A DNA stretch of 64,000 bases from Geothrix rubra (GTDB taxonomy: Bacteria; Acidobacteriota; Holophagae; Holophagales; Holophagaceae), in NCBI RefSeq assembly GCF_030268065.1, contig NZ_BSDD01000002.1, positions 186,001-250,000 of the forward strand. Direction: 5' to 3'. A program made the position numbers and the translations under genes. Position 1 is the stretch's first letter, and each line of letters starts with the position of its first letter. Below, one piece after another: positions 1-11,915 of the stretch. The notes beneath the pieces are model-generated. The model worked only from the letters and a program-made list of their open reading frames with translations, ran no database searches and had not been told where the DNA came from.

Positions 1-209
1 GGACCGGCGTTGGCGGCCTCGAGCCGCGCGAGGACCTCCCGCTCCCGCCGGGGCGCGTGGAAGGGCCCCTCGGGCGCCGCCGCGAGCTTGCGGCGGCCCA
101 CCTCCGCGGCGAGGCCGGCCCGCTGGTTGAGGAGGGCCAGCACCTGTTCGTCCACGGCGTCGATGGCGCGGCGGAGATCGGCGAGGTTGGCGGGGTCGGG
201 CCGCTGCAT
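1..209 (-). CDS. pheA: P-protein (chorismate mutase/prephenate dehydratase), N-terminal part, cut by window start
   Basis: The first 69 codons of a minus-strand gene that runs off the left edge. The visible residues form the AroQ-type chorismate mutase domain: LRRAIDAVDEQVLALLNQR, then GLAAEVGRRK and a PRREREVLARL segment. This is the order seen at the N terminus of bifunctional PheA proteins, which convert chorismate to prephenate and on to phenylpyruvate. The ATG at 209 is preceded by GGAGAG at good spacing. The Phe-rich leader peptide and hairpin just upstream support pheA over a stand-alone chorismate mutase, but the dehydratase and ACT domains lie outside the window, so the bifunctional call is inference. 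Confidence 0.8.
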   Translation of the reverse strand, partial: MQRPDPANLADLRRAIDAVDEQVLALLNQRAGLAAEVGRRKLAAAPEGPFHAPRREREVLARLEAANAG

Positions 210-230
210 GGGTCTCTCCAGAAAGGAAAA

Positions 231-255
231 CCCCCGAGCCGGGCGGTCTCGGGGG
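231..255 (-). terminator. Attenuator-like terminator hairpin in the pheA leader
   Basis: On the minus strand an 8-bp GC stem (CCCCCGAG / CTCGGGGG) is followed at once by TTTTCCTTTC, so it has the form of an intrinsic terminator, yet it lies only about 20 nt before the pheA start. A terminator between a leader peptide and its structural gene is the arrangement of transcription attenuation. An upstream CCGCA/TGCGG stem (about 298-314) could act as the pause hairpin. Confidence 0.65.
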
Positions 256-278
256 CGAAGGCGGAAGCGGGAAGGGAT

Positions 279-347
279 CTAGACGCCGCCGGCCTCCGCA
301 CCCGGAGTGCGGAAGGCGCTGGTAAAGGGGCGGAAGGGGTTCGTCAT
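279..347 (-). CDS. Phe leader peptide (pheL-like), 22 aa
   Basis: A 22-residue reading frame beginning MTNPFRPFTSAF carries three phenylalanines within its first 12 residues and ends in TAG at 279, some 24 nt before the attenuator hairpin. It starts with ATG at 347 and has an AAGG sequence about 13 nt upstream. Small Phe-rich peptides ahead of pheA cause attenuation in enterobacteria: when charged tRNA-Phe is scarce the ribosome stalls on the Phe codons and the terminator does not form. The gene is too short for ordinary gene callers. Function is inferred from position and composition. Confidence 0.6.
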   Translation of the reverse strand: MTNPFRPFTSAFRTPGAEAGGV

Positions 348-392
348 GGGGGTGCGCCTACCTTGCCCGAACCCCCGGCGTTCCGCAATCCC

Positions 393-839
393 TCAGCGGC
401 CCAGGCTGTCCAGGGCCTCGGCCAGGCAGGCCTCCCACACCTCGTCCGGAGTCTCCTCCAGGAAGAATTCCACGGCGTGTCCGGCCGGACGGGCCTCGGG
501 GTGGAGGGACCAGGCTTCGAAGAGGGCGTCCAGGGGTGCGGCGTCCAGGGGGTTCCGCCGCAGCTTGTGGGCCTTCCGCGTGCGGTCGGGATCGGGACCG
601 CGGAGGCAGACCCCCTCCCGTCGCGTCGCGACGAAGGTGAAGGCCTGGACCCACTTGCCGTCCATGAGCTGGTTGAAATGCAGGAAGACCCCATGGAGGC
701 TCTGGCTGGTGTCCAGGACCCGGTGCTTCCCCCGCCACTGCCCCGCCCAGCGGGTGACGATGGCCGCCAGCCGCGCCCGCTCGGAGGGGTGGTGAAGGAC
801 GCGCTGGGCGGCGTTCAGGAACGGCTCGATGGATTCCAC
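393..839 (-). CDS. Hypothetical protein
   Basis: About 148 residues with no family I recognise. I chose the GTG at 839 because GGAGAG lies about 6 nt upstream; an in-frame ATG at 929 would add 30 residues of low-complexity, out-of-frame-looking sequence. The protein is mostly soluble, with a charged centre (WAGQWRGKHRVLD, KAHKLRRNPLD) and an acidic C terminus (VEFFLEETPDEVWEACLAE). No signal peptide, membrane helix or metal-binding motif is evident. It lies 45 nt upstream of the Phe leader and is read in the same direction, so it might be co-transcribed with pheA, but nothing links its function to aromatic synthesis. Confidence 0.6.
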   Translation of the reverse strand: MESIEPFLNAAQRVLHHPSERARLAAIVTRWAGQWRGKHRVLDTSQSLHGVFLHFNQLMDGKWVQAFTFVATRREGVCLRGPDPDRTRKAHKLRRNPLDAAPLDALFEAWSLHPEARPAGHAVEFFLEETPDEVWEACLAEALDSLGR

Positions 840-952
840 GGTCGGCTCTCCGGCGTCCTCCACCCTACCGCGGGGCAGTCCGTCCTGCCCGCAAGGTTGG
901 GGCGCGTGCCCTGAAAAGACAGCTACCATGGGGACTTCTAGCCTCCCCCCCT

Positions 953-3547
953 ATGACCCCGGACCCCCTGAGCCCCGCGCCCCTCCCCCCCCGGCCCTGG
1001 GGACCGGCCGCCCTGGTATTCGCGCTGGGGCTCGCCGTCACCCTCTCGCTCTACCTGGCGGACCGCCACCGGCAGGAGCGGCGGGACGAGAACCGCATCC
1101 AGCGGTTCATGGACCGGGTGGAGGGGTCCCTCCACAACCGCATGGGCCGGTACGAGGACATCGTCCGGGGGGCCCAGGGCTTCCTGGCGCTGGACCACCA
1201 GGTCACCGAGACCGAGTGGCGGGACTACGTCGGAGGCCTGGATCTGCCCCAGCGGCACCCGGGCCTGTCGAGCCTGGCCTACATCGTGCCCGTCCCCAAC
1301 CAGGAGTTGGACGCCACCCTGGCCCGCCTGCCGCAGCTGCAGGGGCGCTACCACCGGCCCCAGGCGGACCCCATGCCCCTGCGGGCCCCGGACCAGGACC
1401 CGGACCGGCTCCTCATCGAGCTCTGCGAGCCCGCCGCCCAGAGTCCCGGGGCCCTGGGCCTCGATGTGGGCGCCAGCCACACCCAGCGGGTGGCGGCCGA
1501 GCGGGCGCGCGACACGGGCGGCGCCGCCCTCTCCGGCCTCCTCTTCTTCACCAACGGCAGCGTGCGCCAGGAGGCCGTGGCCCTGTACCTGCCTGTCTTC
1601 CGCACGACCACCCCGCCGGAGGACCCCGACGCGCGCCGGGCCGCCCTCAAGGGTTGGGTCTCCGCGGGGATCCTCATCCGCCCCCTCATGGACGACATCC
1701 TGCACCGCGAAGACCAGGGCCTCACCTTCGAGGTGCAGGATTCCTTCTCGGCGAAGGGTCCCCGCTGGCTCTACGTGAGCCCCTCCTGGCCCACGGGCGC
1801 GGCCCCGGTGGCCGTCCACGACCTGACCTTCGCCGAGCGGGGCTGGCGGATCCGGTACGCCCTGCTGCCAGCCTTCTACCGCACCGAGGGTCGCCACCGT
1901 TCCGAATGGGTGCTGCTGGCCGGCCTGGCCGTGTCCGCCTCCCTGGCCCTGGGCCTGGCCTCCCTGGTCGGCACCCGGGCCCGGGCCCTGGAGCTGGCCC
2001 GGCACATGACCGGCTCCCTCCACCGCGCCCTGGCCCGGAACCGCAGCCACCTGGAGTACACCCCCCTGGCCGTGATCGAGACCGACCCCGACTTCCTCAT
2101 CCAGGAATGGAACCCGGCCGCTGAGCGCATCTTCGGCTACACCCGGGCGGAGATGCTGGGCCGCGATCCCAGGATCCTGGTCCCCGACGAGGGCCAGGAG
2201 GAACTCTCCCGGCGCCGGAAGGGCCTCGTGGACGGGCGGGGCGAGGGCATCCGCATCTCCCTGAACGTGCTCTGCCGCACGGGCCAGCGCCGCCACTGCG
2301 ACTGGTACATCACCGCCCTCCAGGACGAGGACGGCCGGTTCGCCGGGGCCACCTTCCTGGCCGACGACGTGACGGACCGCCAGCGGGCCGAGGACGCCCT
2401 GCGCCAGTCCCAGAAGCTGGAGAGCCTGGGTGTGCTGGCCGGGGGGATCGCCCACGACTTCAACAACCTGCTCACCGCCATCCTCGGCACCACGGAGATG
2501 GCCCTGACGCGGATTCCCGAGGATCCCTGGCTGCGCGAGGCGCTCCAGCGCATCGAGGCCACCACCCAGCGCGGGGCGGACCTGGCCCGGCAGCTCCTCG
2601 CCTACGCGGGCAAGGGGCACTTCGCCGTGAAGCCCCAGAACCTCAACCGGATCATCCAGGAGATGGGGGATCTGCTGACGGTCTCCATCTCCAAGAAGGT
2701 GGCCCTCCAGTACGACCTCCAGCCCGGGCTCCCCCCGGTGGAGGCCGACAGCGCCCAGTTCCAGCAGGTGGTGATGAACCTCGTCATCAACGCCTCCGAG
2801 GCCATCGGCGACCGGCCCGGCACCGTCACCCTCCGCACCCGCGCCGTGGAATGCTCCCAGGCCGAGCTGTCCGCGACCTTCCCCGGGCAGGTGCTCGAAC
2901 CCGGCCTCTTCGTACGCATGGAGGTGGAGGACGACGGCTGCGGGATGGACGCCGAGACCATCGGGCGCATCTTCGACCCCTTCTTCTCCACCAAGTTCAC
3001 GGGCCGGGGCCTGGGCCTCTCCGCGATGCTGGGCATCGTGCGCGGGCACCATGCCGGCATCCACGTGGAGAGCGTGCCGGATGTGGGGACCACCTTCATC
3101 CTCCTCTTCCCCGCCAGCGAGCACACCGCCCTCGCGGAGGCGACCCGCCCTGCGCAGCCCGCCCCCGCCTCAGGCCTCGTCCTGGTGGCGGACGACGAGG
3201 CCATCATCCGGGAACTGGCGCGGGAGGCCCTGGAAGGGGCCGGGCTGCAGGTGATCGAGGCCCGGGACGGCCAGGAGGCCGTGGAGCTGTTCCGCCAGCA
3301 CCGCGCCCAGGTGGACCTGGTCCTTCTCGACATGACCATGCCCCGCATGGGAGGGGCGGAGGCCTTCCGGCTCATCCGGGAGATGACCCCCTCGGTCCGG
3401 GTGCTCCTCACCAGCGGCTACACCCAGCAGGAGTCCCTGGACTCCCTCACCGACCTGCCGCCCGATGGGTTCCTGCAGAAGCCCTTCCGGGTCCGGGACC
3501 TGGTGGCCAAGGTGCAGGATGTGATGGCCCTCCGGAAGCCCTCGTAG
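953..3547 (+). CDS. CHASE-PAS hybrid sensor histidine kinase with C-terminal receiver
   Basis: 864 residues. A membrane helix at about 17-36 and another at about 319-341 enclose a periplasmic CHASE-type sensor domain. A PAS domain follows (about 363-480), then a histidine kinase core whose dimerisation helix holds the phospho-accepting His501 in [11 protein letters not shown]. The ATPase domain carries the N box ([12 protein letters not shown]), DDGCGMD and the [12 protein letters not shown] lid region. A receiver domain begins near residue 742 with acidic VADDE and phospho-acceptor Asp793 in [11 protein letters not shown]. The hybrid layout implies internal His-to-Asp transfer. Ligand and partner are unknown. 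A close architectural paralog is at 38337-40853 on the other strand. Confidence 0.92.
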   Translation: MTPDPLSPAPLPPRPWGPAALVFALGLAVTLSLYLADRHRQERRDENRIQRFMDRVEGSLHNRMGRYEDIVRGAQGFLALDHQVTETEWRDYVGGLDLPQRHPGLSSLAYIVPVPNQELDATLARLPQLQGRYHRPQADPMPLRAPDQDPDRLLIELCEPAAQSPGALGLDVGASHTQRVAAERARDTGGAALSGLLFFTNGSVRQEAVALYLPVFRTTTPPEDPDARRAALKGWVSAGILIRPLMDDILHREDQGLTFEVQDSFSAKGPRWLYVSPSWPTGAAPVAVHDLTFAERGWRIRYALLPAFYRTEGRHRSEWVLLAGLAVSASLALGLASLVGTRARALELARHMTGSLHRALARNRSHLEYTPLAVIETDPDFLIQEWNPAAERIFGYTRAEMLGRDPRILVPDEGQEELSRRRKGLVDGRGEGIRISLNVLCRTGQRRHCDWYITALQDEDGRFAGATFLADDVTDRQRAEDALRQSQKLESLGVLAGGIAHDFNNLLTAILGTTEMALTRIPEDPWLREALQRIEATTQRGADLARQLLAYAGKGHFAVKPQNLNRIIQEMGDLLTVSISKKVALQYDLQPGLPPVEADSAQFQQVVMNLVINASEAIGDRPGTVTLRTRAVECSQAELSATFPGQVLEPGLFVRMEVEDDGCGMDAETIGRIFDPFFSTKFTGRGLGLSAMLGIVRGHHAGIHVESVPDVGTTFILLFPASEHTALAEATRPAQPAPASGLVLVADDEAIIRELAREALEGAGLQVIEARDGQEAVELFRQHRAQVDLVLLDMTMPRMGGAEAFRLIREMTPSVRVLLTSGYTQQESLDSLTDLPPDGFLQKPFRVRDLVAKVQDVMALRKPS

Positions 3548-3609
3548 GATCACCGGATGGGCAAGCGCGCATAGACCAAATCCCGCTAAACCCATATCTT
3601 TCAAGCTTC

Positions 3610-3625
3610 TGTGCCCTGGGTCACA
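3610..3625. promoter_or_regulatory. CRP-like binding site upstream of the hemerythrin-Nfn fusion gene
   Basis: TGTGC-CCTGGG-TCACA matches the CRP consensus TGTGA-N6-TCACA at nine of ten arm positions. It lies 76 nt before the chosen start of the fusion gene, in an otherwise AT-richer 153-nt gap. A CRP-type regulator with a CRP-like recognition helix is encoded at 26837-27511. Confidence 0.5.
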
Positions 3626-3700
3626 AGTGGCCCGCACTCGGTTTTCAGACACAGAAATCGGAAGCCGGACAGCCCATGCTGGAGGGATCTGGAGGCGTCC

Positions 3701-6472
3701 ATGTCCGACTCGGCCACCCACCTGCTCACCCCTGAGAACCTGCCGGCTCCGACCTGGCATGCCACCCACGACGAGGCCCAGGCGCGCCTGACCCGCATGG
3801 CCGAGGCCCTGGGTGCGGCCGACTGGCGGGGGGTGGACGAGGGGGCCCGCTGGATCTACGAGGTGCTCCGCCCCCACAACGAGGCGGAGGAGCGGGAGCT
3901 CTTCCCCCTGCTGGAGGAGATCGGCGCCGAGTCCCTCCACCAGAGGCTCTTCGAGGACCACCGCCAGATGTGGGACCTCACCCTCCAGCTCCTCTCCGAG
4001 ATCAACGAGGGCCAGGCCCGGGCCCCCAAGTCCCTCACCCTCCTGGGCCAGCGGCTGGTGGACCTGGTGCGCGACCACATCGAGGCGGAGGAGGAGCTGA
4101 TGCTGCCCCTCCTCAAGGGCAAGTCCCTCTACGCCTCCGACGCCGAGACGCAGGACGGCTACCTGATCCTGGAGAAGAAGCTCATCGCCCCGGAGACCTG
4201 GTCCTTCATCGTCCAGGCCCCCCAGGTGGCCCGGGGCCGCAAGCCCGGCCAGTTCTTCATGGTCGCCCCCTTCCCCGAGAGCGAGCGCATCCCCCTCACC
4301 CTGGCGGGCGGCGACGCGCGGAAGGGCTACATCCATTTCATCATGCAGGAGGTGGGCGTCACCACGAAGGCCATGGGCCGCCTCAGCGCCGGCGATCGCC
4401 TCTACGCCGTGGCCGGCCCCATGGGCAGCCCCACGGAGCTGGTCGAGGAGGGCACCATCGTCCTCATGGCCGGCGGCTACGGCTCCGCCGCCATCCTGCC
4501 CGCCGCCGAGCTGCTCCACGCGCAGGGCCGCCGCGTCATCACCATCCTGGGCGGCCGCAGCAAGGAGCGCGTGCTGCTGGCCGACGAGCTGGGGGCGAAC
4601 TCCGCGGAGCTGATCGTCACCACGGATGACGGCACCCTGGGCCGCAAGGGCCTGGTCACCGACGCCCTCAAGGACATCATCGCCCGCGAACCCATCGCCG
4701 AGGTGGTGGCCGTGGGTCCCCTGCCCATGATGCGGGCCGTCTCCGACCTGACCAAGCCCCACGGCATCTTCACCCTCGTGAGCCTCAATGCCCTCATGGT
4801 GGACGGCACCGGCATGTGCGGCGGGTGCCGCGTCAGCGTGGGCGGCGAGACCAAGTTCGCCTGCTTCGACGGCCCCGACTTCGACGGCCACAAGGTGGAC
4901 TTCGCCATGCTCCGCAACCGCCAGGACTGGTACAAGGCGGAGGAGCAGTGCGATCCCTCCGACTGCAAGATCGGCCGGGTGGCCGCCACGGGCCCCGTGG
5001 ATTACTCCCAGTACCTCAACGAGCCCGTGACCGAGCTGGACTGGAAGAACCTCGACCTGAAGGCCATCAAGCCCAGCCAGAAGATGAAGATCCCCCGCCA
5101 GGAGATGGCCTGCCAGCCGCCGGAGCTCCGGGTCTGCAACTTCGACGAGGTGAGCCTGGGCCTCTCGCCCGAGCAGGCGAAGCTCGAGGCCGCCCGCTGC
5201 ATCATGTGCAAGCACCCCGCCTGCATCGAGGGCTGCCCGGTGAGCATCAACATCCCGGCGTTCCTGCAGGAGATCGTCAACGACGACCCCAAGGCCGCCG
5301 CCCGCATCATCAAGGAGAGCTCCTCCCTCGGCTCCGTTTGCGGCCGCGTCTGCCCGCAGGAGAAGCAGTGCGAGATCAAGTGCGTGGTGGGCATCAAGGG
5401 CCTCCCCGTCTCCATCGGCCGGCTGGAGCGCTACGCCTCCGATTCCATGCTGGGCTCGGATGAGCTGCCCCCCGTGGAACCCGCCACGGGCAGGAAGGTG
5501 GCCGTGGTCGGCGCGGGCCCGGCGGGCCTCACCGTGGCCGGCGAGCTCGTGAAGAAGGGCCATGAGGTCACCGTCTACGATGCCTTCCACAAGCCCGGCG
5601 GGGTGATGCTCTACGGCATCCCCGAGTTCCGCCTGCCGAACGCCATCGTGGACCAGGAAGTGTCCACCCTCCGCCGGCTGGGCGTGAAGTTCGTCATGAA
5701 CACCCTGGTGGGCCGCAGCATGACCCTCGAGGACCTCCGCAAGGAGAACGACGCCATCTTCATGGGCACCGGCGCCGGCCTCCCCAAGATGATGGGCATC
5801 CCCGGCGAGGAGTACAAGGGCGTCTACACCGCCAACGAGTTCCTCACCCGCATCAACCTGATGCGCGCGGATCTCTTCCCCACCTACGGCACCCCGGTGA
5901 CCGTGGGGAAGAACGTGATCATCGTGGGCGCGGGCAACACCGCCATGGACGCCGCCCGCGCCGCCCGCCGCATGGGCGCCGAGCACGTCACCGTGGTCTA
6001 CCGCCGCACCATCAAGGAGTCCACCGCCCGCAAGGAGGAGCTGGAGCACGCCCACGAGGAGGGCGTCGAGTTCAAGTTCCTCTGCACGCCCGTCCAGCTC
6101 CACGGGAACGAGAAGGGCTGGATGACCCACGCCGAATGCGCGGTGATGGAGCTGGGCGAGCCCGGCCCCGATGGCCGCCGCAGCCCCAAGATGACCGACG
6201 AGCGGATCATGATCCCCTGCGAGACGCTGGTGGTGGCCCTCGGCTTCGACGTGAACCCCCTCCTCGCCCAGACCGACAAGGGCCTCAAGACCCTCAAGGG
6301 CGGGGTGGTGGTGGTGGACAACGAGACCGGCGAGACCTCCCTGCCCGGCGTCTTCGCCGGCGGCGACGTCATCACCGGCGGTGCCACCGTGATCCTGGCC
6401 ATGGGCCAGGGCCGCCGGGCCGCCGCGGCCATGCACCACCGGCTCATGGGGGAACCCACGGTCGCGGTCTGA
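3701..6472 (+). CDS. Hemerythrin-NfnA-NfnB fusion (putative ferredoxin:NAD(P) oxidoreductase)
   Basis: 923 residues combining three parts. Residues about 15-140 are a hemerythrin-like four-helix domain with His/Glu ligand motifs HNEAEE, EDHRQM and DHIEAEEE. Residues about 145-440 match the FAD/NAD-binding subunit of ferredoxin-NADP reductase (NfnA/SudB type), with the [2Fe-2S] region MCGGCRV and FACFDGPDFDGH. Residues about 470-923 match the glutamate-synthase-small-subunit-like NfnB, with two [4Fe-4S] motifs (CIMCKHPACIEGCP; CGRVCPQEKQCEIKC), an FAD motif VVGAGPAGL near 600 and a pyridine nucleotide motif VGAGNTAMDAA near 740. Nfn bifurcates electrons between NADPH, NAD and ferredoxin in the cytoplasm. 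The ATG at 3701 was chosen because upstream in-frame sequence is not hemerythrin-like; GGAGG precedes it. NfnA-NfnB fusions are known; the added hemerythrin domain is unusual, and could sense or scavenge oxygen or NO. Confidence 0.9.
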   Translation: MSDSATHLLTPENLPAPTWHATHDEAQARLTRMAEALGAADWRGVDEGARWIYEVLRPHNEAEERELFPLLEEIGAESLHQRLFEDHRQMWDLTLQLLSEINEGQARAPKSLTLLGQRLVDLVRDHIEAEEELMLPLLKGKSLYASDAETQDGYLILEKKLIAPETWSFIVQAPQVARGRKPGQFFMVAPFPESERIPLTLAGGDARKGYIHFIMQEVGVTTKAMGRLSAGDRLYAVAGPMGSPTELVEEGTIVLMAGGYGSAAILPAAELLHAQGRRVITILGGRSKERVLLADELGANSAELIVTTDDGTLGRKGLVTDALKDIIAREPIAEVVAVGPLPMMRAVSDLTKPHGIFTLVSLNALMVDGTGMCGGCRVSVGGETKFACFDGPDFDGHKVDFAMLRNRQDWYKAEEQCDPSDCKIGRVAATGPVDYSQYLNEPVTELDWKNLDLKAIKPSQKMKIPRQEMACQPPELRVCNFDEVSLGLSPEQAKLEAARCIMCKHPACIEGCPVSINIPAFLQEIVNDDPKAAARIIKESSSLGSVCGRVCPQEKQCEIKCVVGIKGLPVSIGRLERYASDSMLGSDELPPVEPATGRKVAVVGAGPAGLTVAGELVKKGHEVTVYDAFHKPGGVMLYGIPEFRLPNAIVDQEVSTLRRLGVKFVMNTLVGRSMTLEDLRKENDAIFMGTGAGLPKMMGIPGEEYKGVYTANEFLTRINLMRADLFPTYGTPVTVGKNVIIVGAGNTAMDAARAARRMGAEHVTVVYRRTIKESTARKEELEHAHEEGVEFKFLCTPVQLHGNEKGWMTHAECAVMELGEPGPDGRRSPKMTDERIMIPCETLVVALGFDVNPLLAQTDKGLKTLKGGVVVVDNETGETSLPGVFAGGDVITGGATVILAMGQGRRAAAAMHHRLMGEPTVAV

Positions 6473-6519
6473 CCACTGACCCATGTGTGACCGATTTTGA
6501 CCCATCCATCAGGTATGAT
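6471..6519. promoter_or_regulatory. TGACC direct repeats and possible -10 ahead of nifJ
   Basis: Four TGACC units occur in about 35 nt directly after the fusion gene stop (TGACCAC, TGACCCATG, TGACCG, TGACCCATC), followed by TATGAT at 6514-6519. The repeats are same-strand and irregularly spaced, as in activator arrays. No good -35 box sits 17 nt before TATGAT, which fits an activated promoter. The region lies 70-120 nt ahead of the nifJ start. Confidence 0.35.
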
Positions 6520-6590
6520 GGATCCGCTGCATTGCCTGTCTTGATACCTTTTGCCGGGTTTGTCCAAGGGATGCCCGGAAGGAGCTAAGC

Positions 6591-10145
<3,555 letters not shown>

Positions 10146-10156
10146 AGGAGGACGCC

Positions 10157-11149
10157 ATGGATCTCTCCACCACCTACCTCGGCCTCAAGCTCGCCCATCC
10201 CCTGATGGCGGGCGCCTCGCCCCTGGTCGACGACCTCGGGATGGTCAAGCGGCTCGAGGACGCCGGGGCCTCCGCCATCGTGATGCACTCGCTCTTCGAG
10301 GAGCAGATCACCCGCGAACAGGAGGGCACCATCCTGGACATGGAGCTCCACGCGGAATCCAACGCGGAGGCCCTGTCCTACTTCCCGACCCCCGACGAGT
10401 TCCGCCTGGGCCCCGAGAAGTACCTCGAGCAGATCATGCGCCTCAAGGCGGCGGTGTCCGTTCCGGTCATCGCCTCCCTGAACGGCACCACCCCCGCGGG
10501 CTGGCTGCACCATGGGAAGCTCATGGAGCAGGCGGGCGCCGATGCCCTGGAGCTGAACACCTACTACCTGGCCACGGACCCCGCGGAGACCGCGGCCGCC
10601 GTGGAGAAGCGCACCCTCGACATCGTCCGGGCCGTGAAGTCCGAGGTGAAGATCCCCGTGGCGGTGAAGCTGTCGCCCTTCTTCTCCTCCCTGGCCCACT
10701 TCGCGGTGGAGCTGGAGGCCGCCGGCGCCGATGGCCTGGTGCTCTTCAACCGGTTCTTCCAGCCCGACATCGACGTGGAGGCCCTGGAGGCCACCCCCAG
10801 CCTGCAGCTCTCCAGCTCGGCGGATCTCCTCCTCCGCCTCCGCTGGCTGGCCATCCTCCACGGCCACGTCAAGGGCGGCCTCGCCGTCACCGGCGGGGTC
10901 CACACGGGCCTGGACGCCCTCAAGGCGGTCATGGCCGGGGCCAGCGCCGTCCAGATGGTGTCCGCCCTCCTCCTGCACGGCCCCGAGCGGCTTGCCCAGA
11001 CCCGCGCGGAACTCACCGAGTGGCTGGAGGAGCACGAGTACGATTCCCTCCAGCAGGCCCTGGGCAGCATGAGCCTCCAGAAGTGCCCCAACCCGCAGGC
11101 CTTCACCCGGGCCAACTACATGCGCATCCTCAACGGCTGGAAGCCCTGA
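10157..11149 (+). CDS. Dihydroorotate dehydrogenase-like FMN protein
   Basis: 330 residues of the class 1 dihydroorotate dehydrogenase TIM-barrel family (LGLKLAHPLMAGASPL, VPVIASLNGTT, ADALELNTYY, KIPVAVKLSPF, GGVHTGLDALKAVMAGASAVQMVSALL would span the barrel). The phosphate-binding end of the FMN site is visible at GGV/HTG and AGASAVQ. The start is ATG 10157 with AAGGAGG eight nt upstream; an earlier in-frame GTG overlaps the nifJ stop and is disfavoured. The gene follows nifJ by 11 nt and ends before a terminator, so the two form a unit. Homologs beside PFOR genes are often annotated only as DHOD-like; a role in pyrimidine synthesis is not supported by context and the substrate is unknown. 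Confidence 0.85.
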   Translation: MDLSTTYLGLKLAHPLMAGASPLVDDLGMVKRLEDAGASAIVMHSLFEEQITREQEGTILDMELHAESNAEALSYFPTPDEFRLGPEKYLEQIMRLKAAVSVPVIASLNGTTPAGWLHHGKLMEQAGADALELNTYYLATDPAETAAAVEKRTLDIVRAVKSEVKIPVAVKLSPFFSSLAHFAVELEAAGADGLVLFNRFFQPDIDVEALEATPSLQLSSSADLLLRLRWLAILHGHVKGGLAVTGGVHTGLDALKAVMAGASAVQMVSALLLHGPERLAQTRAELTEWLEEHEYDSLQQALGSMSLQKCPNPQAFTRANYMRILNGWKP

Positions 11150-11168
11150 ATATCGATTTTAGCCTAGG

Positions 11169-11189
11169 ACCCCCGGTGCCCCCGGGGGT
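11169..11189 (+). terminator. Intrinsic terminator after nifJ/DHOD-like unit
   Basis: ACCCCCGG and CCGGGGGT pair as an 8-bp stem around a 5-nt loop, followed by TTCTTT. It begins 19 nt after the DHOD-like stop codon. Confidence 0.75.
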
Positions 11190-11289
11190 TCTTTGCATGG
11201 GATACGGATTTGCAGTCTTTGGATGTGTTTGACCTGAAGATCGTCTATTATTCAGATCGCCCACTATCCACTCCACGGCACAGGTGCCC

Positions 11290-11826
11290 ATGCTCCCTCT
11301 GTCCCAATCCTCCGGTTACGCCGTACTCGCCATGAGCTGCCTGGAGGATCCGGGCGGCAAGCCCACCCTCGTGGTGGACGTCGCGGCCCGCACGGGGTTC
11401 CCGCGCCCCTACCTCTCCAAGATGATCCACAAGCTGGCCAAGGTGGGCCTGGTGATGGCCAAGCGCGGCAACAAGGGCGGCGTGGTGCTGGCCCTGGCCG
11501 CCAAGGAGATCACCCTCGACCTCATCGCCGAGGCGGTGGACGGCGCCGAGTGGCGGAACAAGTGCCTGCTGGGCTTCTCCGAGTGCTCGGACGAGCGGGC
11601 CTGCCCCGCCCACACCTTCTGGACCTCCGAGCGGGACCACATCCACCACCGCCTGAAGGGCATCACCCTCGAGGAGATCCGCACCTTCGAGCAGCACAGC
11701 CGCACCTGGCGCCTGGCCGACGCGCTCCCCGAGCGGAAGGCCAAGCCCAAGCCCAAGAAGGCGGCCAAGCCCGCCGCCAAGAAGCCCGCGGCGAGCGCCG
11801 CGAAGCGGACGGCCAAGAAGGATTGA
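11290..11826 (+). CDS. Rrf2-family Fe-S regulator with Lys/Ala-rich tail
   Basis: 178 residues. The N-terminal winged helix is typical of Rrf2/IscR proteins (SSGYAVLAMSCLE; RPYLSKMIHKLAKVGLV; RGNKGGVVLA), and three cysteines in CLLGFSECSDERACP are in the position of the cluster ligands. Such proteins bind an Fe-S cluster and repress or activate according to redox or iron-sulfur status. The last about 30 residues are low-complexity Lys, Ala and Pro (KPKPKKAAKPAAKKPAAS), like histone H1 tails, and absent from the usual 140-160 residue family members. The ATG at 11290 matches the paralog start MLPLSQ; a GTG two codons earlier is possible. It follows the PFOR terminator, suggesting its own promoter. 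Confidence 0.88.
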   Translation: MLPLSQSSGYAVLAMSCLEDPGGKPTLVVDVAARTGFPRPYLSKMIHKLAKVGLVMAKRGNKGGVVLALAAKEITLDLIAEAVDGAEWRNKCLLGFSECSDERACPAHTFWTSERDHIHHRLKGITLEEIRTFEQHSRTWRLADALPERKAKPKPKKAAKPAAKKPAASAAKRTAKKD

Positions 11827-11860
11827 CACCCGCGGGGAGGGACGGTCTGTGCCCTCCCGT

Positions 11861-11904
11861 CGATCGGCGTCCTCCCCGCGCGGTGGCGGGGAGGACGCCG
11901 ATCG
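11861..11904. terminator. Bidirectional terminator with 19-bp perfect stem
   Basis: CGATCGGCGTCCTCCCCGC (11861-11879) pairs perfectly with 11886-11904 around a 6-nt loop. It lies in the 89-nt gap between two convergent genes, the Rrf2 regulator and the CMD-family gene. There is no long T-run on either side, but the stem is unusually long and GC-rich. Confidence 0.6.
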
Positions 11905-11915
11905 TCAGGTCCGGC

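Noticed and set aside
210-392. T-box riboswitch upstream of pheA
   Set aside because: No T-box consensus or specifier-loop architecture was visible, while a Phe-rich peptide and terminator fit ribosome-mediated attenuation.
3170-6505. Very long minus-strand open frame (over 1100 codons) opposite the Nfn-like fusion gene
   Set aside because: It is composed of Gly/Ala/His/Leu-rich low-complexity translation with no recognisable domain, and lies antisense to a gene with several catalytic motifs. High GC makes such shadow frames common.
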